From positions 1 through 52,665 of the forward strand of contig JAHDHL010000036.1 in NCBI GenBank assembly GCA_020631355.1: DNA of 52,665 nt, in the 5' to 3' direction. The notes beneath the pieces are model-generated. The model was not told the origin of the DNA. It ran no database searches and saw only the letters and a list, made by a program, of their open reading frames with translations. Positions 1-9,888 of the stretch are shown here, piece after piece (within the stretch, counting starts at the first letter, position 1; every line of letters starts with the position of its first letter). This DNA comes from Saprospiraceae bacterium (GTDB lineage: Bacteria; Bacteroidota; Bacteroidia; Chitinophagales; Saprospiraceae). Both the position numbers and the translations under genes were made by a program.

Positions 1-866
1 TTGGTCGTCTTGTATGAAGTGGGTTCCACTACATTGAGGGAAAGGCCCCAAGGGTAGAAATTAAACATCAGATTCGGATACACCCAATAATAATAGGCAT
101 AGATATCCTTTCCATAATCCGGATGCCCCTCCGGAATATCAAAATGCTGTGCATTTCCATTACCGATGCCCAATTGGAGATTACAATAAGGATATAACTC
201 ATATGAATAGTTGTCAAAATCGAGATTGGCATTCAGTGCAGGATGGACAAAAGGAATATGCAAGCCCTCCAAATAATTATCACAATACAAGGCCCAATTC
301 GCATTCACCTCATAATCCTTGGATTTGGAGGCATCATGGATCATGGAATCCAACGGAAGAAACGATAGCCTTTCCTGAATAGGACGAATCACTTCTTCAA
401 AGGAAACCTTGGGATTCAGTGACGTAAATAACATACCCGCCCATTCTGCGAATGGAATATGGGGTAGGTTATCATCCTCGCAGGGGAACCCCTCTGCTTC
501 CTCGAATGCTGGCATGCTCTTGAACGATCCATCCAATCTAAAACATCGTCCATGATATTTGCAACTGATAATCCTGCTCCTACTGCCTTCCTCTACAAGT
601 ATCATTCCCCGATGTGTACAAACATTGGACATGCAGTGGGCTTCGCCATTCTTATCCCTCGTGAAAACAATAGGCTCGTCGAGTACACCCGGAAGCAGAT
701 TCACTGGCTGGATGGAAATGTTGGATTTGATGGTATTCGCATCCTCCGCATAATGCCACGACCTTGCAAATACTCGTTCTATCACCTGATTGAAAACCTC
801 CTCACTCTTATAGAATTCACCGGATAGGGTATGGGATTTACGGATGTTTTTGTCAATGCCTAACAT
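1..866 (-). CDS. Rieske aromatic-ring-hydroxylating oxygenase, alpha-subunit type (partial, runs off left edge)
   Basis: The reverse strand is open from an ATG at 866 to the window edge (288 codons, no stop), so this is the N-terminal part of a longer gene. It shows a Rieske [2Fe-2S] site, CTH at residues 83-85 and CKYH at 102-105, and then the mononuclear-iron motif DNYLEGLHIPFVH (about 196-208) with two of the iron ligands, His203 and His208. The third ligand (usually an Asp) would lie beyond the edge. Proteins of this type use electrons from a reductase to put oxygen into aromatic or quaternary-amine substrates. The substrate cannot be told from this part. The gene stands alone in the part that can be seen. 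Confidence 0.9.
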   Translation of the reverse strand, partial: MLGIDKNIRKSHTLSGEFYKSEEVFNQVIERVFARSWHYAEDANTIKSNISIQPVNLLPGVLDEPIVFTRDKNGEAHCMSNVCTHRGMILVEEGSRSRIISCKYHGRCFRLDGSFKSMPAFEEAEGFPCEDDNLPHIPFAEWAGMLFTSLNPKVSFEEVIRPIQERLSFLPLDSMIHDASKSKDYEVNANWALYCDNYLEGLHIPFVHPALNANLDFDNYSYELYPYCNLQLGIGNGNAQHFDIPEGHPDYGKDIYAYYYWVYPNLMFNFYPWGLSLNVVEPTSYKTT

Positions 867-1091
867 GTCTCAAGATTTTCCGTAAAAATAGTCCGGATGA
901 TTCAATTCAACCCAATGAAAGAATGGTATTTAAGGCTGGTTGGAGATATTATTCCAAGAGATTGGAAGTGATGTGATTCGATCGAGTATTATATCATGAG
1001 AGGTAGGGAATAATGAGGCATGTGTCATCAGGAAATCAGTTTCTCATCCGGAATCATCATCCAAGTCAAGGATTGTTAAGACCAAATAAAA

Positions 1092-1124
1092 AGGAAACGC
1101 AGAAGAACTTCTCCTGCGTTTCCT
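1092..1124 (-). terminator. Rho-independent terminator of the small lipoprotein gene
   Basis: A perfect 11-bp stem (AGGAAACGCAG at 1092-1102 with CTGCGTTTCCT at 1114-1124) is followed on the minus strand by TTTTATTT. A second hairpin (CTTCCAA-TTAC-TTGGAAG, 1175-1192) lies closer to the stop codon of the gene at 1210. The rest of the space between 867 and 1209 shows nothing else. Confidence 0.8.
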
Positions 1125-1209
1125 GATGTATAGGCAAGTGTTTTAATGACTCAAGCCATGTTAGTGTGTCCGGACTTCCAATTACTTGGAAGCACCCGAA
1201 AATTAGGTC

Positions 1210-1560
1210 TTACCCTGTACAGTATGGTCCAATCGGTGGGTACTGCGATGTAGTTTGAGTACATGGGTAATAATGCTTAATCTGACTATCACAATCAGCT
1301 ACAAATTCACTAAGGGCACACTGACAATCTTGAAGTGAGGATGTCCAAATCTGGATTTGGTTACTAAATCCGTCACCACAGAATGCAGCACCTTGGTAAA
1401 CGATGAATGTAAGGCCTGCAGGATTCACATGCTCCCAATGGTATCTTGCTGTTTCTTCTGTCTCATCAACAGGGTCCACATCTACAAATTCCTCATCCGC
1501 ACAAGACGAGAATAACATTAGGAAAAAGAAGAATCCTAAAACCAGAGATAAATGTTTCAT
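1210..1560 (-). CDS. Small Cys-rich lipoprotein, function unknown
   Basis: This 116-residue protein has a lipoprotein signal: a hydrophobic FFFFLMLF core followed by lipobox FSSC, with the lipidated Cys at about residue 20. The next residues are acidic (ADEEFVDVDP), which in Bacteroidota may act as a surface-export signal. The mature part holds six further Cys, which suggests disulfides outside the cytoplasm. No family was recognised. It is a single-gene unit with its own terminator at 1092-1124. Confidence 0.7.
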   Translation of the reverse strand: MKHLSLVLGFFFFLMLFSSCADEEFVDVDPVDETEETARYHWEHVNPAGLTFIVYQGAAFCGDGFSNQIQIWTSSLQDCQCALSEFVADCDSQIKHYYPCTQTTSQYPPIGPYCTG

Positions 1561-2247
1561 ACGAAAATATTTAAAAGATTATTAATTTCTAGATTGCTCC
1601 AAAGAGAAAACTTAAAATTCTAATCTCGCTACCATTTATATTTTCTTTAAAATATCTATCTAAATGAATTGCTCACAATATATAAGGCCATAATGACAGT
1701 TTCAGGCAGCACAATACGGAAGTGTGTTGTTTTGGATATTTTTAAATTTATAATATAAAATATTGAATTATGACCTGTGTGCAATATGATTCACGACCAA
1801 GGCTTCGGATTGCATTATATTGATGGATGGGGTATTGTACTGTAAGTAATTCAAATGGTGCATTGAACTTGTTGTGTGTTTCTGATCACGTCTTTACAGT
1901 AAAGTTTATTTTTTATAAAATGACTACCTGATATACTTACCAAATAATGTGATTTTTCTCTGTGACAATAAATGGCACGACAAATTTTTTTAAAAATAAT
2001 ATGTTCGGGCTACTCACATTTATTCCTCTATTAACTCTATACAATTAGAAACTTATGTAGGTACTTTTTGCTACAAGGTATGATGAATAGGATGTGTTAT
2101 CCGTACATGTCGGATGACGGCCTGAAGTAGCATTTATTTTGTTATCATTGTATGGGCATGGCGCATATCAGCCCCTCTCTAAAGGTGTTCAAGTTGTCTT
2201 TCAAATCTCTTCTTGTTTGCTGAGCCGTGCCTGTACTTGATGATGAA
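1561..2247. other. Long AT-rich intergenic region, no feature recognised
   Basis: These 687 bases hold no convincing reading frame, tRNA or strong terminator. The only small structure noted is ATCCG-N7-CGGAT near 2098-2114. The promoter of the lipoprotein gene at 1560 should lie at the left end, but no clear TAnnTTTG box was found. Confidence 0.4.
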
Positions 2248-2757
2248 TCATCCGAAGAATACCCTTAGGATGGATAAGGCGAAAAATGTGATGATAAAGA
2301 ATATCAAAACCAATGATGTCCCTCCCTTGAGTCGCAATTCATTCTCCACTTTTTTCATTTCCGAATACTTTTGCTTACTCCGCATAATATTTCGCTTCAC
2401 TTTCTGTAAATAAACAGAATTGGCCAATGAGGGAAATAGGAAAATATGAATAAGGAGGAATATCATGTCAATATACCCACTTGTTGTTGTAGCTATACCA
2501 CCAACCTGAAAATAGGAATAGGTGAGTACCCAAGCTCCAAGGAATACGAAAAAGTATAAAAAGGCTTCCCAATACATCTTCCGATAAAACATCCAGAATA
2601 TTCCAAGAAATAGGGCTGGGAAATGGTATGAGGTGAATAACCCGTATCCATGCCGACGGTAATATCCTAAATAGTAATCAGCATTATCACCGATAAAACA
2701 ACGTATGAGTTCCTCGTCATTTTCTTCCGCTGAATCCAGTATATCAATAGGGGCCAT
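2248..2757 (-). CDS. DUF2628-like membrane protein
   Basis: The 169-residue product opens with a soluble segment containing FIGDNADYYLGYYRR. It continues with the pattern FPALFLGIFWMFYRKMYWEAF and further hydrophobic stretches, giving about four membrane segments. The order (YYL segment, then a hydrophobic region with W-x-x-YRKMY) is the hallmark of the DUF2628 family of small membrane proteins of unknown function. A basic, Lys-rich loop (about 118-140) precedes the last membrane span. It is 39 bp downstream of the M42 peptidase stop on the same strand, so the two may be cotranscribed. Confidence 0.65.
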   Translation of the reverse strand: MAPIDILDSAEENDEELIRCFIGDNADYYLGYYRRHGYGLFTSYHFPALFLGIFWMFYRKMYWEAFLYFFVFLGAWVLTYSYFQVGGIATTTSGYIDMIFLLIHIFLFPSLANSVYLQKVKRNIMRSKQKYSEMKKVENELRLKGGTSLVLIFFIITFFALSILRVFFG

Positions 2758-2796
2758 GAACGGTATTTTAGAATATTCAACGAGTTGCGAAATGTT

Positions 2797-3804
2797 TTAG
2801 TTCTTCTTTATATAGGCTAGGCAAAGATTTATGGTCGCTTCGATGCCCTTTCTATGGGTTCTTTCCGTTCCATGCGAAGCTGCAACACCCATTCCGATCA
2901 ATCCTACTCTGAAATCCAATCCTGCACGCAAGGCAGCCGAACCATCAGACCCATAGTATGGATAAACATCGACCTTATGTGGTATGTCATTTGCCAAACA
3001 CAAATCCACCAATCTTTTTCTGAATGCGTAGTCATAAGGACCGGTTGAGTCCTTGGCACAAATCGAACAACTGACCTCATTGCCTTGGCAATCATCACCC
3101 AAAACACCCATATCTATGACCAAAAGTTCCTCAATGCCATCCGAATAACCGACAGTTCCTCCATGGCCTACTTCTTCATAATTGGAAAAGAATATCTCTA
3201 CAGCTGCGGTTTCACCCGAAACTTTCAGTCTTCTTGCCAATTCCATCAAAACATAACATCCGGCCTTATTATCCAAGAATCTGGATTTGATATAACCACT
3301 CTCCAATTCCTGATAACGAGGGTCCAGACAAATGATATCCCCCACATTGATACCTAGTTCCCTCACATCCTTTTCCTCATATACTTCCTCATCAATACGG
3401 ATATGCATATTACCCGTATTCCTTTGTATACTTTCCTTTTGTCGGTTGGCATGCGTGGATGGATTATCCAAGAGGATGGTTCCGGTAAATATCTTGCCCG
3501 AATGTGTGATGATTCTCACATATTCGCCCTCTGCTCCCGTTAGTGACAAACCACCCAATAATGACATTCTGAGTGTAGCATCCTTATTGATACCCGAAAC
3601 AATGCATCCGAGAGTATCGACATGTGCCGCAATGGCTGAAGTAGGATTCGGACCCAAGGCACAACGCACCGCTCCCTTATTGGTGAAGCTGGGCGCATGA
3701 CCCAAACCTTTGAGATAATCATGGATATATTGGCAGGCATTGGCCGTATATCCGGTAGGAGAGTCAATATTGATCAATTCCCTTAAAGTCTGATAGGTAT
3801 CCAT
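2797..3804 (-). CDS. M42 family metallo-aminopeptidase
   Basis: The 335-residue protein has the M42 (glutamyl aminopeptidase/endoglucanase-like) co-catalytic metal site in order: HVD (His61, Asp63), RFLDNKAG (Asp178), YEEVGHGG (Glu210 as base, Glu211 as ligand), DMG (Asp231) and SHGTERTH (His311). These two-metal enzymes remove N-terminal residues from peptides in the cytoplasm and usually form large tetrahedral assemblies. Length fits the family, and the ATG at 3804 leaves the usual short lead before the first motif. The variant seen here resembles the osmoprotectant-linked M42 subgroup, but no osmolyte synthesis genes are nearby, so a role in peptide turnover is the safer reading. Confidence 0.9.
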   Translation of the reverse strand: MDTYQTLRELINIDSPTGYTANACQYIHDYLKGLGHAPSFTNKGAVRCALGPNPTSAIAAHVDTLGCIVSGINKDATLRMSLLGGLSLTGAEGEYVRIITHSGKIFTGTILLDNPSTHANRQKESIQRNTGNMHIRIDEEVYEEKDVRELGINVGDIICLDPRYQELESGYIKSRFLDNKAGCYVLMELARRLKVSGETAAVEIFFSNYEEVGHGGTVGYSDGIEELLVIDMGVLGDDCQGNEVSCSICAKDSTGPYDYAFRKRLVDLCLANDIPHKVDVYPYYGSDGSAALRAGLDFRVGLIGMGVAASHGTERTHRKGIEATINLCLAYIKKN

Positions 3805-3919
3805 AGGCTGATTTTACAATTTGGGAACAATGTACGAATTAGAGTTTATTCTTTGGCATTTTGAATATGCCACTGCAAGTCTATTGTCCCGGGAAAATCG
3901 AACCTATGGATACCCGATA

Positions 3920-4537
3920 TTAGAATCTGTATCCGATACCGACATAAATCATAGCATCCAGCAAGGATGTTTCTTTTACGCCTCTAGTACCATCAAGTTC
4001 GATTCTTTGTACATCATTATCTAGGTTCATACCCAAACCACCACCGATATCCACCATGAATTTCTTAGGTAATACAATCTTATAACCAGTCAGATAACCA
4101 AACGACATCTTCTTGGATTCCACCTGATGTGCAGGGTCTGTAATCAGGAATGGGAATAGGAGTAATGAGGAGGCTGCATCAAATCGCTCCGGTACATCAT
4201 AGGATCTACGGGCATATTTGGCATAGGCTCCCATATAATATCCGGCTGCGTACTTGTCACCCAGATAGGCCTTGGCTCTCAGACTGACGGTATATCCCTT
4301 TCTCTTACCTTTTTTATGAGGCATGAAATTCCAGAGATATTCCGAATTGACTTCCAAGGAGAAGTTCTCACTGAAAAGGAAATCCGCCGAATAATCCAGT
4401 GAACTGATAGAAAGATACATCGGATTGATTTTTACATCCACATATCCCCTTGGCAATTCCTCGGATTGTTGGGCTGTTGAAAATTGGATACTGAATAGTA
4501 TCATTGTCATTGTCGCAATAAAATGAATCGTTTTCAT
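3920..4537 (-). CDS. Outer-membrane beta-barrel protein
   Basis: A 205-residue protein with a cleavable signal peptide (about residues 1-22, ending FSTAQ). Alternating amphipathic strands follow, with aromatic-rich segments such as GYYMGAYAKYARRSY, and the last residue is Phe (GIGYRF), the C-terminal signature for outer-membrane barrel insertion. The strand pattern and length suggest an 8-strand barrel similar to DUF3575-type proteins. No specific function can be given. It stands between the M42 peptidase and a lipoprotein gene, with intergenic gaps too long for a tight operon. Confidence 0.65.
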   Translation of the reverse strand: MKTIHFIATMTMILFSIQFSTAQQSEELPRGYVDVKINPMYLSISSLDYSADFLFSENFSLEVNSEYLWNFMPHKKGKRKGYTVSLRAKAYLGDKYAAGYYMGAYAKYARRSYDVPERFDAASSLLLFPFLITDPAHQVESKKMSFGYLTGYKIVLPKKFMVDIGGGLGMNLDNDVQRIELDGTRGVKETSLLDAMIYVGIGYRF

Positions 4538-4725
4538 ATCGTTTCGATTTTGATTGCAAGTAATGCAGAATCTGATTGCCTTGGATTGGGAAAGTAATTA
4601 TTTGTAATTAAATTTTATTACGAAGTGAAACGATTTGCAATAATTGAATGTACCTTGATGTAAAAAGTGCAAATTCGATAATGACGCATATTCTAGCTTG
4701 CAATTATTGCAAAATAATATTGGTT

Positions 4726-5541
4726 TTAGAAAGTGGATGATGATTCGAGTTGTAATCGAATGATTTCTTTCAATTCATCATTCATACAGCTGCTTCTCCA
4801 AATCAAGTGCTGCATATCGTCCTTTTGATGAGGGTAGGGGAGATAATGTTTAAGATAAAAGTTCAGCCATCGCTCTGTCCAGTCGCAATCCGTGCTATGT
4901 AATAATATGGTATAAAGAAAATCACGGGCATTTTCTTGTTCAAAGTTATCAGGATACTTTTGATATAATACATCAATACGTTGCCTGACTTCAGTATCCA
5001 TTCCAATGATTTGTTCCTGACTCGATTTTCTTCCAGGGATACGATACCATTGGTCCATGAGGAATAAGTAGGAGATTTCAAGATCGAATGCACTGAATTC
5101 CGGATTCAGATGCTCCTTACAACATTCCAAACAGTCATCCCTCAATGAAAAGAATAAATTGGTGTCAAATGCGAGAATAAATGGGATTTGATATCTTCTA
5201 TGGGGCCGATGATTCGGAATCAGGTACTTCTCTATAGGTTGGATGAATGATTGGCAGAAAGCAGCAGAATCCTTTTGCAAGGCCTTGTGAAGATTTGACC
5301 GGATTCGACTGGTATCCCCATTATTATATTCCAAGTCAGACAGATAGGTAAGGAAATTACTGGGATTAACAACGGATTTTACCCGGATGTCTTGATACTT
5401 AGCCAAGGAATCCTGATAAGCATAGGGAGCAACTTCTTCCTTGACCCTGAGCTTGACAAACCAAGGAACATCAACCACTTGGGGAGTTGATGTACAATTG
5501 GATAATCCGATCACTAAGAGTAGGAATAATAGGATTCTCAT
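4726..5541 (-). CDS. Lipoprotein, function unknown
   Basis: The 271-residue product starts with MRILLFLLLVIGLSNC, a short lipoprotein signal with Cys16 as the lipidation site. The remainder is rich in Tyr, Asp and Glu, looks mainly helical, and holds a CLECC cluster near residue 140. No known domain was recognised. The reading frame is well kept over its full length and ends in LESSSTF. Confidence 0.65.
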   Translation of the reverse strand: MRILLFLLLVIGLSNCTSTPQVVDVPWFVKLRVKEEVAPYAYQDSLAKYQDIRVKSVVNPSNFLTYLSDLEYNNGDTSRIRSNLHKALQKDSAAFCQSFIQPIEKYLIPNHRPHRRYQIPFILAFDTNLFFSLRDDCLECCKEHLNPEFSAFDLEISYLFLMDQWYRIPGRKSSQEQIIGMDTEVRQRIDVLYQKYPDNFEQENARDFLYTILLHSTDCDWTERWLNFYLKHYLPYPHQKDDMQHLIWRSSCMNDELKEIIRLQLESSSTF

Positions 5542-5735
5542 ACTGAACTTGTTTAGGAAGTGATTGGTAGAACTAGTCGTATGGGCTAGGTTGCTAAGAT
5601 GAAGCTCCTTACTAGGGGCAGGCTAGATTATTTTGAGTTTAGTGGCCATAGTTAACGAATGAAAAATAGCTGAAAGATTTAGGAATTAATGACTTGTAAT
5701 TGGATGATTGAATCATTTTTAAATGAGTTCAGTGA

Positions 5736-6659
5736 TTAAAATATAGAGGATTCCACAGAAGTGGTAAACATTTCCAAGAATTTCATGCCCTTGTAGGAAT
5801 TTCCTTTGGCATTCAATTTCGGACTCCAAACGGCAATGCAATACTTATCGGGATGTAGGGCAATGATACCTCCTCCAACACCACTTTTTCCCGGTAGGCC
5901 GACCCTGAATGAGAATTCACCCGATTCGTCATAAAAACCGCAAGTCTGCATGATAGCATTGATTCTCTTGGCTTTGCTGAGTGTAATGACAGGTTTGTGA
6001 TGCTGGTTTAGAAAATTTTCGTCCGCTAGGAATAGGAAAACATGGCTCAGTTCCTGACAAGTCATTTCCAAGGAGCACATCTTGAAATAAAAATCAAGGA
6101 CATCCTCGGGACGATTCTCAATATTGTCGAATGATTTGAGGTAATAGCATAATGCAAAATTCCTATAACCGATTTTTTTCTCCGAGGCAGCTAAGAGTGG
6201 ATTGTATTGGATATCCGAATTACCGGTGATATCATGTATGTATTGTAATAATTCTTGGTCGGGATGCTTGAAATGACTCAGGAGCATATCACAAATGACC
6301 ATTGCACCCGCGTTGATGAATGGGTTCCTTGGTATACCATAATCGGATTCGAGTTGGAGCAACGAATTGAAAGCCGTACCCGAGGGTTCCACATCCACCC
6401 TTTCCCATATGGCATCTCCCAATAGTTCATATGCAATACTCAAAGAAAGCACCTTGGAGATACTTTGTATGGAGAATTTGGTAAGATGGTCACCCGCTCC
6501 GAATTCCCGTTTATCAATCGTAGTCAGATGGATTCCGAAGTAATCAGGATTCACTTTGGATAACTCAGGAATATAAGTTGCGACCTCGCCAAAGTTTTCC
6601 TCGGATTGTATTTGTTCGTATAGTTGTTGGATGATGTTTTGATAATCCGTATTGGGCAT
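5736..6659 (-). CDS. glsA: Glutaminase A
   Basis: A 307-residue serine-dependent glutaminase, which turns glutamine into glutamate and ammonia in the cytoplasm. The Ser-Lys dyad is seen in FSIQSISKV (Ser66, Lys69), at the same positions as in E. coli enzymes. The other family blocks follow: EPSGTAFNS, NPFINAGAMV, and GKSGVGGGIIALHP near the end. Length is typical (about 305-310). It is transcribed alone. A TACATTTG box (complement of 6680-6687) lies 20 bp before the start, though its upstream TTG is spaced farther than usual. Confidence 0.93.
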   Translation of the reverse strand: MPNTDYQNIIQQLYEQIQSEENFGEVATYIPELSKVNPDYFGIHLTTIDKREFGAGDHLTKFSIQSISKVLSLSIAYELLGDAIWERVDVEPSGTAFNSLLQLESDYGIPRNPFINAGAMVICDMLLSHFKHPDQELLQYIHDITGNSDIQYNPLLAASEKKIGYRNFALCYYLKSFDNIENRPEDVLDFYFKMCSLEMTCQELSHVFLFLADENFLNQHHKPVITLSKAKRINAIMQTCGFYDESGEFSFRVGLPGKSGVGGGIIALHPDKYCIAVWSPKLNAKGNSYKGMKFLEMFTTSVESSIF

Positions 6660-6828
6660 GATGAAGGATGCTAGTCATTCAAATGTATGCATGTTCTCAT
6701 CTGGATACATGCAAAGATTCATAAACCAAAAAAGCTAATAAATCTGAAGAAATCCTAGCATCCCCATGAATTTATCCGATGAAATTTCGGATAGTCATCA
6801 AGATATCAAATCATCTTGGGTAAGGTAT

Positions 6829-7485
6829 CTATATGGCTCCAAGATATTCTGTTAATTCCGAACCTCCCTTTTCATCCGCTACACGTCTGCTTCTGTATTT
6901 TTCCGGATGATTGTGAATGTATTCCAGGAATGGTCTGGCTGATCTGAAAGAGGCATTATCCGTATATATCAATGTCCCTTTTTTGAAACGGGGTTCCAAT
7001 AGTTTGAGCAATGGAAGATACAAATCATTCCATCCGTCCAATAAAAGAAAATCAATACCGTCAGGACATTCCTTTAGGGTTTCCAATGCATCCCCTTCCC
7101 TAAGGTCTATATAGGATTCAAGCCCTGCCTCATCAATATTGGCTTGGGCCACGGCACATTTTTCAGGCAATAATTCCGTAGAAATAACTTGTCCACCCGT
7201 AGCTTTTGCCGCCGCACCCAAATAGAGTGTCGATATACCGAACGAAGCTCCGAATTCGACAATGTTCTTGGCTTTTCGCTGGACCAATAATTTGTGGATA
7301 TATTGACCTTGATTCCTTGAAATGGCAATGTAGGCATCCTTCATGTCCTCCGGACGAAGTTTCCTGAATACGCCCTTGGATAATCCCTTGATGATGGTCA
7401 TTCCTTGTGATGATGCTTCTCTATGCATCCTATTCAGTGTTTGCTGTATACGCTCATCCTGAATGCGATATGTGTTGGTTGTCAT
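6829..7485 (-). CDS. SAM-dependent O-methyltransferase (class I, family 3 type)
   Basis: The 218-residue protein has the Rossmann SAM-binding motif VEFGASFGISTLYLG (about 96-110), the acidic end of strand 2 (STELLPEK), the REGDALETL block and the DFLLLDGW motif typical of the O-methyltransferase_3/CmoM-like group. The substrate is not identifiable. Many members methylate catechols or small phenolic hydroxyls, and some act on unknown metabolites. The gene stands alone, with about 210 bp of non-coding sequence on its upstream side. Confidence 0.8.
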   Translation of the reverse strand: MTTNTYRIQDERIQQTLNRMHREASSQGMTIIKGLSKGVFRKLRPEDMKDAYIAISRNQGQYIHKLLVQRKAKNIVEFGASFGISTLYLGAAAKATGGQVISTELLPEKCAVAQANIDEAGLESYIDLREGDALETLKECPDGIDFLLLDGWNDLYLPLLKLLEPRFKKGTLIYTDNASFRSARPFLEYIHNHPEKYRSRRVADEKGGSELTEYLGAI

Positions 7486-7696
7486 ATAATTAGAATTTAA
7501 TGATGATGTAGGAACGAATGAAGTATTTCATTTCCTACATTGGATACAACAAATTTCAGGACTATTGTATTTTTTGGCAAGTAGTAATTATAATTTTACC
7601 TAGTCATTATTTTATGACTATTATTGGTAATCAATTTTTTATAACGAGTTAAGAAAGGGTTAAGATGATGTATTAATGATGCCCAAACATTCATAT

Positions 7697-9013
7697 CTAT
7701 TCCCCTGTACTGAATTCAATCAGGAATGGAGCTTTTAATAAGACACCATCGAAATTCCTAAACTGGTCATGAACCAATACCTGATAATCCTTTTTGGATT
7801 CAAGATTGATGCCTAGTGAAATGGTACTGTAATCATCAGAATAGCCTATCAGGGAATGAATATCCAAAGCTGTTGCTTCTCCTTTAGGACCCCATCTGAA
7901 GTTCCTGAATAAGGTATCCATCGGTTGGGAAAATTGGATGGACAGGCTTTCTGTATCTGGATTCACATCCTTTGCTCCATTTTCGAATTCCAATATCCGT
8001 ACAACTTCCGGACGATTGGATTCATAAATATCCTTTAGTGCGGAAATCGGTTGGGAAAAGTAACCCACCTCATCCACAAATGACTCAATTACAGCTATAT
8101 CCTGATAATCCAAATCAATTAAAGTTTGGATGGCCTTATTCTTATCATTCTGGGCATCATAGTATTTTTCAGCAATGGCATAACCGACATAATAGCCTAA
8201 ATCCCTTGTATCGAAATCATTAGGAATACTACTCCAAAGCCATGATTGATAATAGGTACTGAACATTTCCTTTTCAAAATTGGCTTTTACAGCTGCATCA
8301 TGCTTCTTTCCATAGGAAATGGCTTCCGTAACAGACGGTACACCCGAAGCCTTCACCGCTACGAATTCTGCCACACCCTCATTCAATGCCGTAACCAATA
8401 AGTTGGTTTCCAAAGCTGATTTTTGTTGGGTATGTACATACTCATGGATATTCAGGAATATCAGGTGTTTTCTAGGATTTGTTTGGAAATAATCCTTGAC
8501 ATATTGTAGTTGGTCCGGGAATTCGGAAACATCCACATCCATATCTGCCATTGCCATTTCAGACCCGATGAGTACCATGTCTTCCAATGTGGTACCCGGC
8601 GTTCTGAATACACCAATAGTAAAATAAATCTTGGCCGGTTTGATATCGGGGTAAATGGTCTTCAATTTGGTTATCCCATTCTTCAGGGCTTCTGCCATCT
8701 CCCTACTTTTTTCAGTATTATCCCGTATGGAATTCCAGAATTTCGGATATTCTAAAATAGCATTTAGATATTCCGTTTCCGTATATCTTCGGGCTTCCAT
8801 AATGGCTTCCAATCCGGGCGTACCCCTGTCAAGGAATAACTCCCTGAGATAAGTCATTTGTAGGGTGCTATCCTGAGTCGTTTGTATGGAATCATAGGCT
8901 TCCCAAAAATGGTCGATATCACTCGTGACAATAAATTCCTCTGAACCGGAATTCGTATTGCCACAAGCAAAGAATAAAATAATGGCGGATAATAATAAGA
9001 ATGGATTTTTCAT
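7697..9013 (-). CDS. Lipoprotein with HExxH zinc-peptidase motif
   Basis: This 438-residue lipoprotein (lipobox FFAC, Cys17) carries HEYVH at 190-194 and EGVAEF with Glu216 about 22 residues later. This is the gluzincin arrangement of two His and a downstream Glu holding zinc, with Glu191 as catalytic base. The architecture is close to DUF2268-type predicted Zn-proteases. The last ~100 residues read as a beta-sandwich (Ig-like) domain beginning near VRILEFENGAKDVNPD. It should be anchored in the envelope. Its ATG overlaps the stop of the upstream EamA gene by 4 bp, so it is the third gene of the WYL-EamA-protease operon. Confidence 0.75.
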   Translation of the reverse strand: MKNPFLLLSAIILFFACGNTNSGSEEFIVTSDIDHFWEAYDSIQTTQDSTLQMTYLRELFLDRGTPGLEAIMEARRYTETEYLNAILEYPKFWNSIRDNTEKSREMAEALKNGITKLKTIYPDIKPAKIYFTIGVFRTPGTTLEDMVLIGSEMAMADMDVDVSEFPDQLQYVKDYFQTNPRKHLIFLNIHEYVHTQQKSALETNLLVTALNEGVAEFVAVKASGVPSVTEAISYGKKHDAAVKANFEKEMFSTYYQSWLWSSIPNDFDTRDLGYYVGYAIAEKYYDAQNDKNKAIQTLIDLDYQDIAVIESFVDEVGYFSQPISALKDIYESNRPEVVRILEFENGAKDVNPDTESLSIQFSQPMDTLFRNFRWGPKGEATALDIHSLIGYSDDYSTISLGINLESKKDYQVLVHDQFRNFDGVLLKAPFLIEFSTGE

Positions 9014-9888
9014 GTTTCCGATTTGTTTTTCTTATTGGATAATAGGCTCTCTATCATGACAGCGGAAAGAATAATGCTTCCTCCGATGATACTGTTCTTT
9101 TCCGGGTATTCATGAATGAATATAATGGCCATAATGATACCGTAGATAGGTTGCATACTACTTAGGATACTGGCCGTACTGACAGAAAAATATCTGAAAC
9201 TATTCAGGAATAATGTATGTCCGAATGCCGTAGTGAAAAGTCCTAGGAATAGGATATAGGGTAATGCGGAAATAAGGGCATCCTGTTCCATTGGGAAATA
9301 AAAATAAACAGGAATAAGTACGATAGCCGTAATGGCCATTTGGTAAAACATCAGGATTGAACCATTGAAATATTCAATCTTACTTTTTAATAGAATATTC
9401 CTCAAGGCATAACACAATGCAGAAACCAAACCCATGATGAGCCCTTGGGTAATACTGTTTTCCATATCCAAATCAGGTACAAGAAACAATATCCCAATGA
9501 TGATGACAATACTCAGGAAAAGATGTGAAATCTGATATTTTATCTTGAAGAATATGGGTTCCAATAAGGTCGTGATAATCGGATAGGCAAATAGGGTAAG
9601 CATGGCTATCGCTACATTGGCCCATTGTAGGGCATAAAAATAAGTGACCCAATGGGCTGCCATGAGTAATCCGCTTATCCAAACAGTCATTCCGTGTTCC
9701 TTGATGGAAAATCGGAACGGATATTTTCTGAACCAACAGAATAACCCCAAGAAAACCATGGCAAAGGTTGCCCTGCAAGCTATCGTCAGTGGAGGAGGCA
9801 AGTTGATATACCGACCCAATGGCCCAGAGGTACTGATGAAGACCATCGCGGTATTCAGTATGAGTAGGTATTTCAGATGTCGGTTCAT
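9010..9888 (-). CDS. EamA/DMT-family transporter
   Basis: A 292-residue inner-membrane protein with about ten hydrophobic helices in two similar halves, the duplicated EamA (drug/metabolite transporter) fold. The first half has NTAMVFISTSGPLGRYI followed by RATFAMVFLG. The second half ends in the SSMQPIYGIIMAIIFIHE block, which is strongly conserved in this family. Members export amino acids, metabolites or small toxic compounds; the substrate here is unknown. It overlaps both neighbours by 4 bp (ATGA), showing translational coupling with the WYL regulator before it and the lipoprotein after it. Confidence 0.88.
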   Translation of the reverse strand: MNRHLKYLLILNTAMVFISTSGPLGRYINLPPPLTIACRATFAMVFLGLFCWFRKYPFRFSIKEHGMTVWISGLLMAAHWVTYFYALQWANVAIAMLTLFAYPIITTLLEPIFFKIKYQISHLFLSIVIIIGILFLVPDLDMENSITQGLIMGLVSALCYALRNILLKSKIEYFNGSILMFYQMAITAIVLIPVYFYFPMEQDALISALPYILFLGLFTTAFGHTLFLNSFRYFSVSTASILSSMQPIYGIIMAIIFIHEYPEKNSIIGGSIILSAVMIESLLSNKKNKSET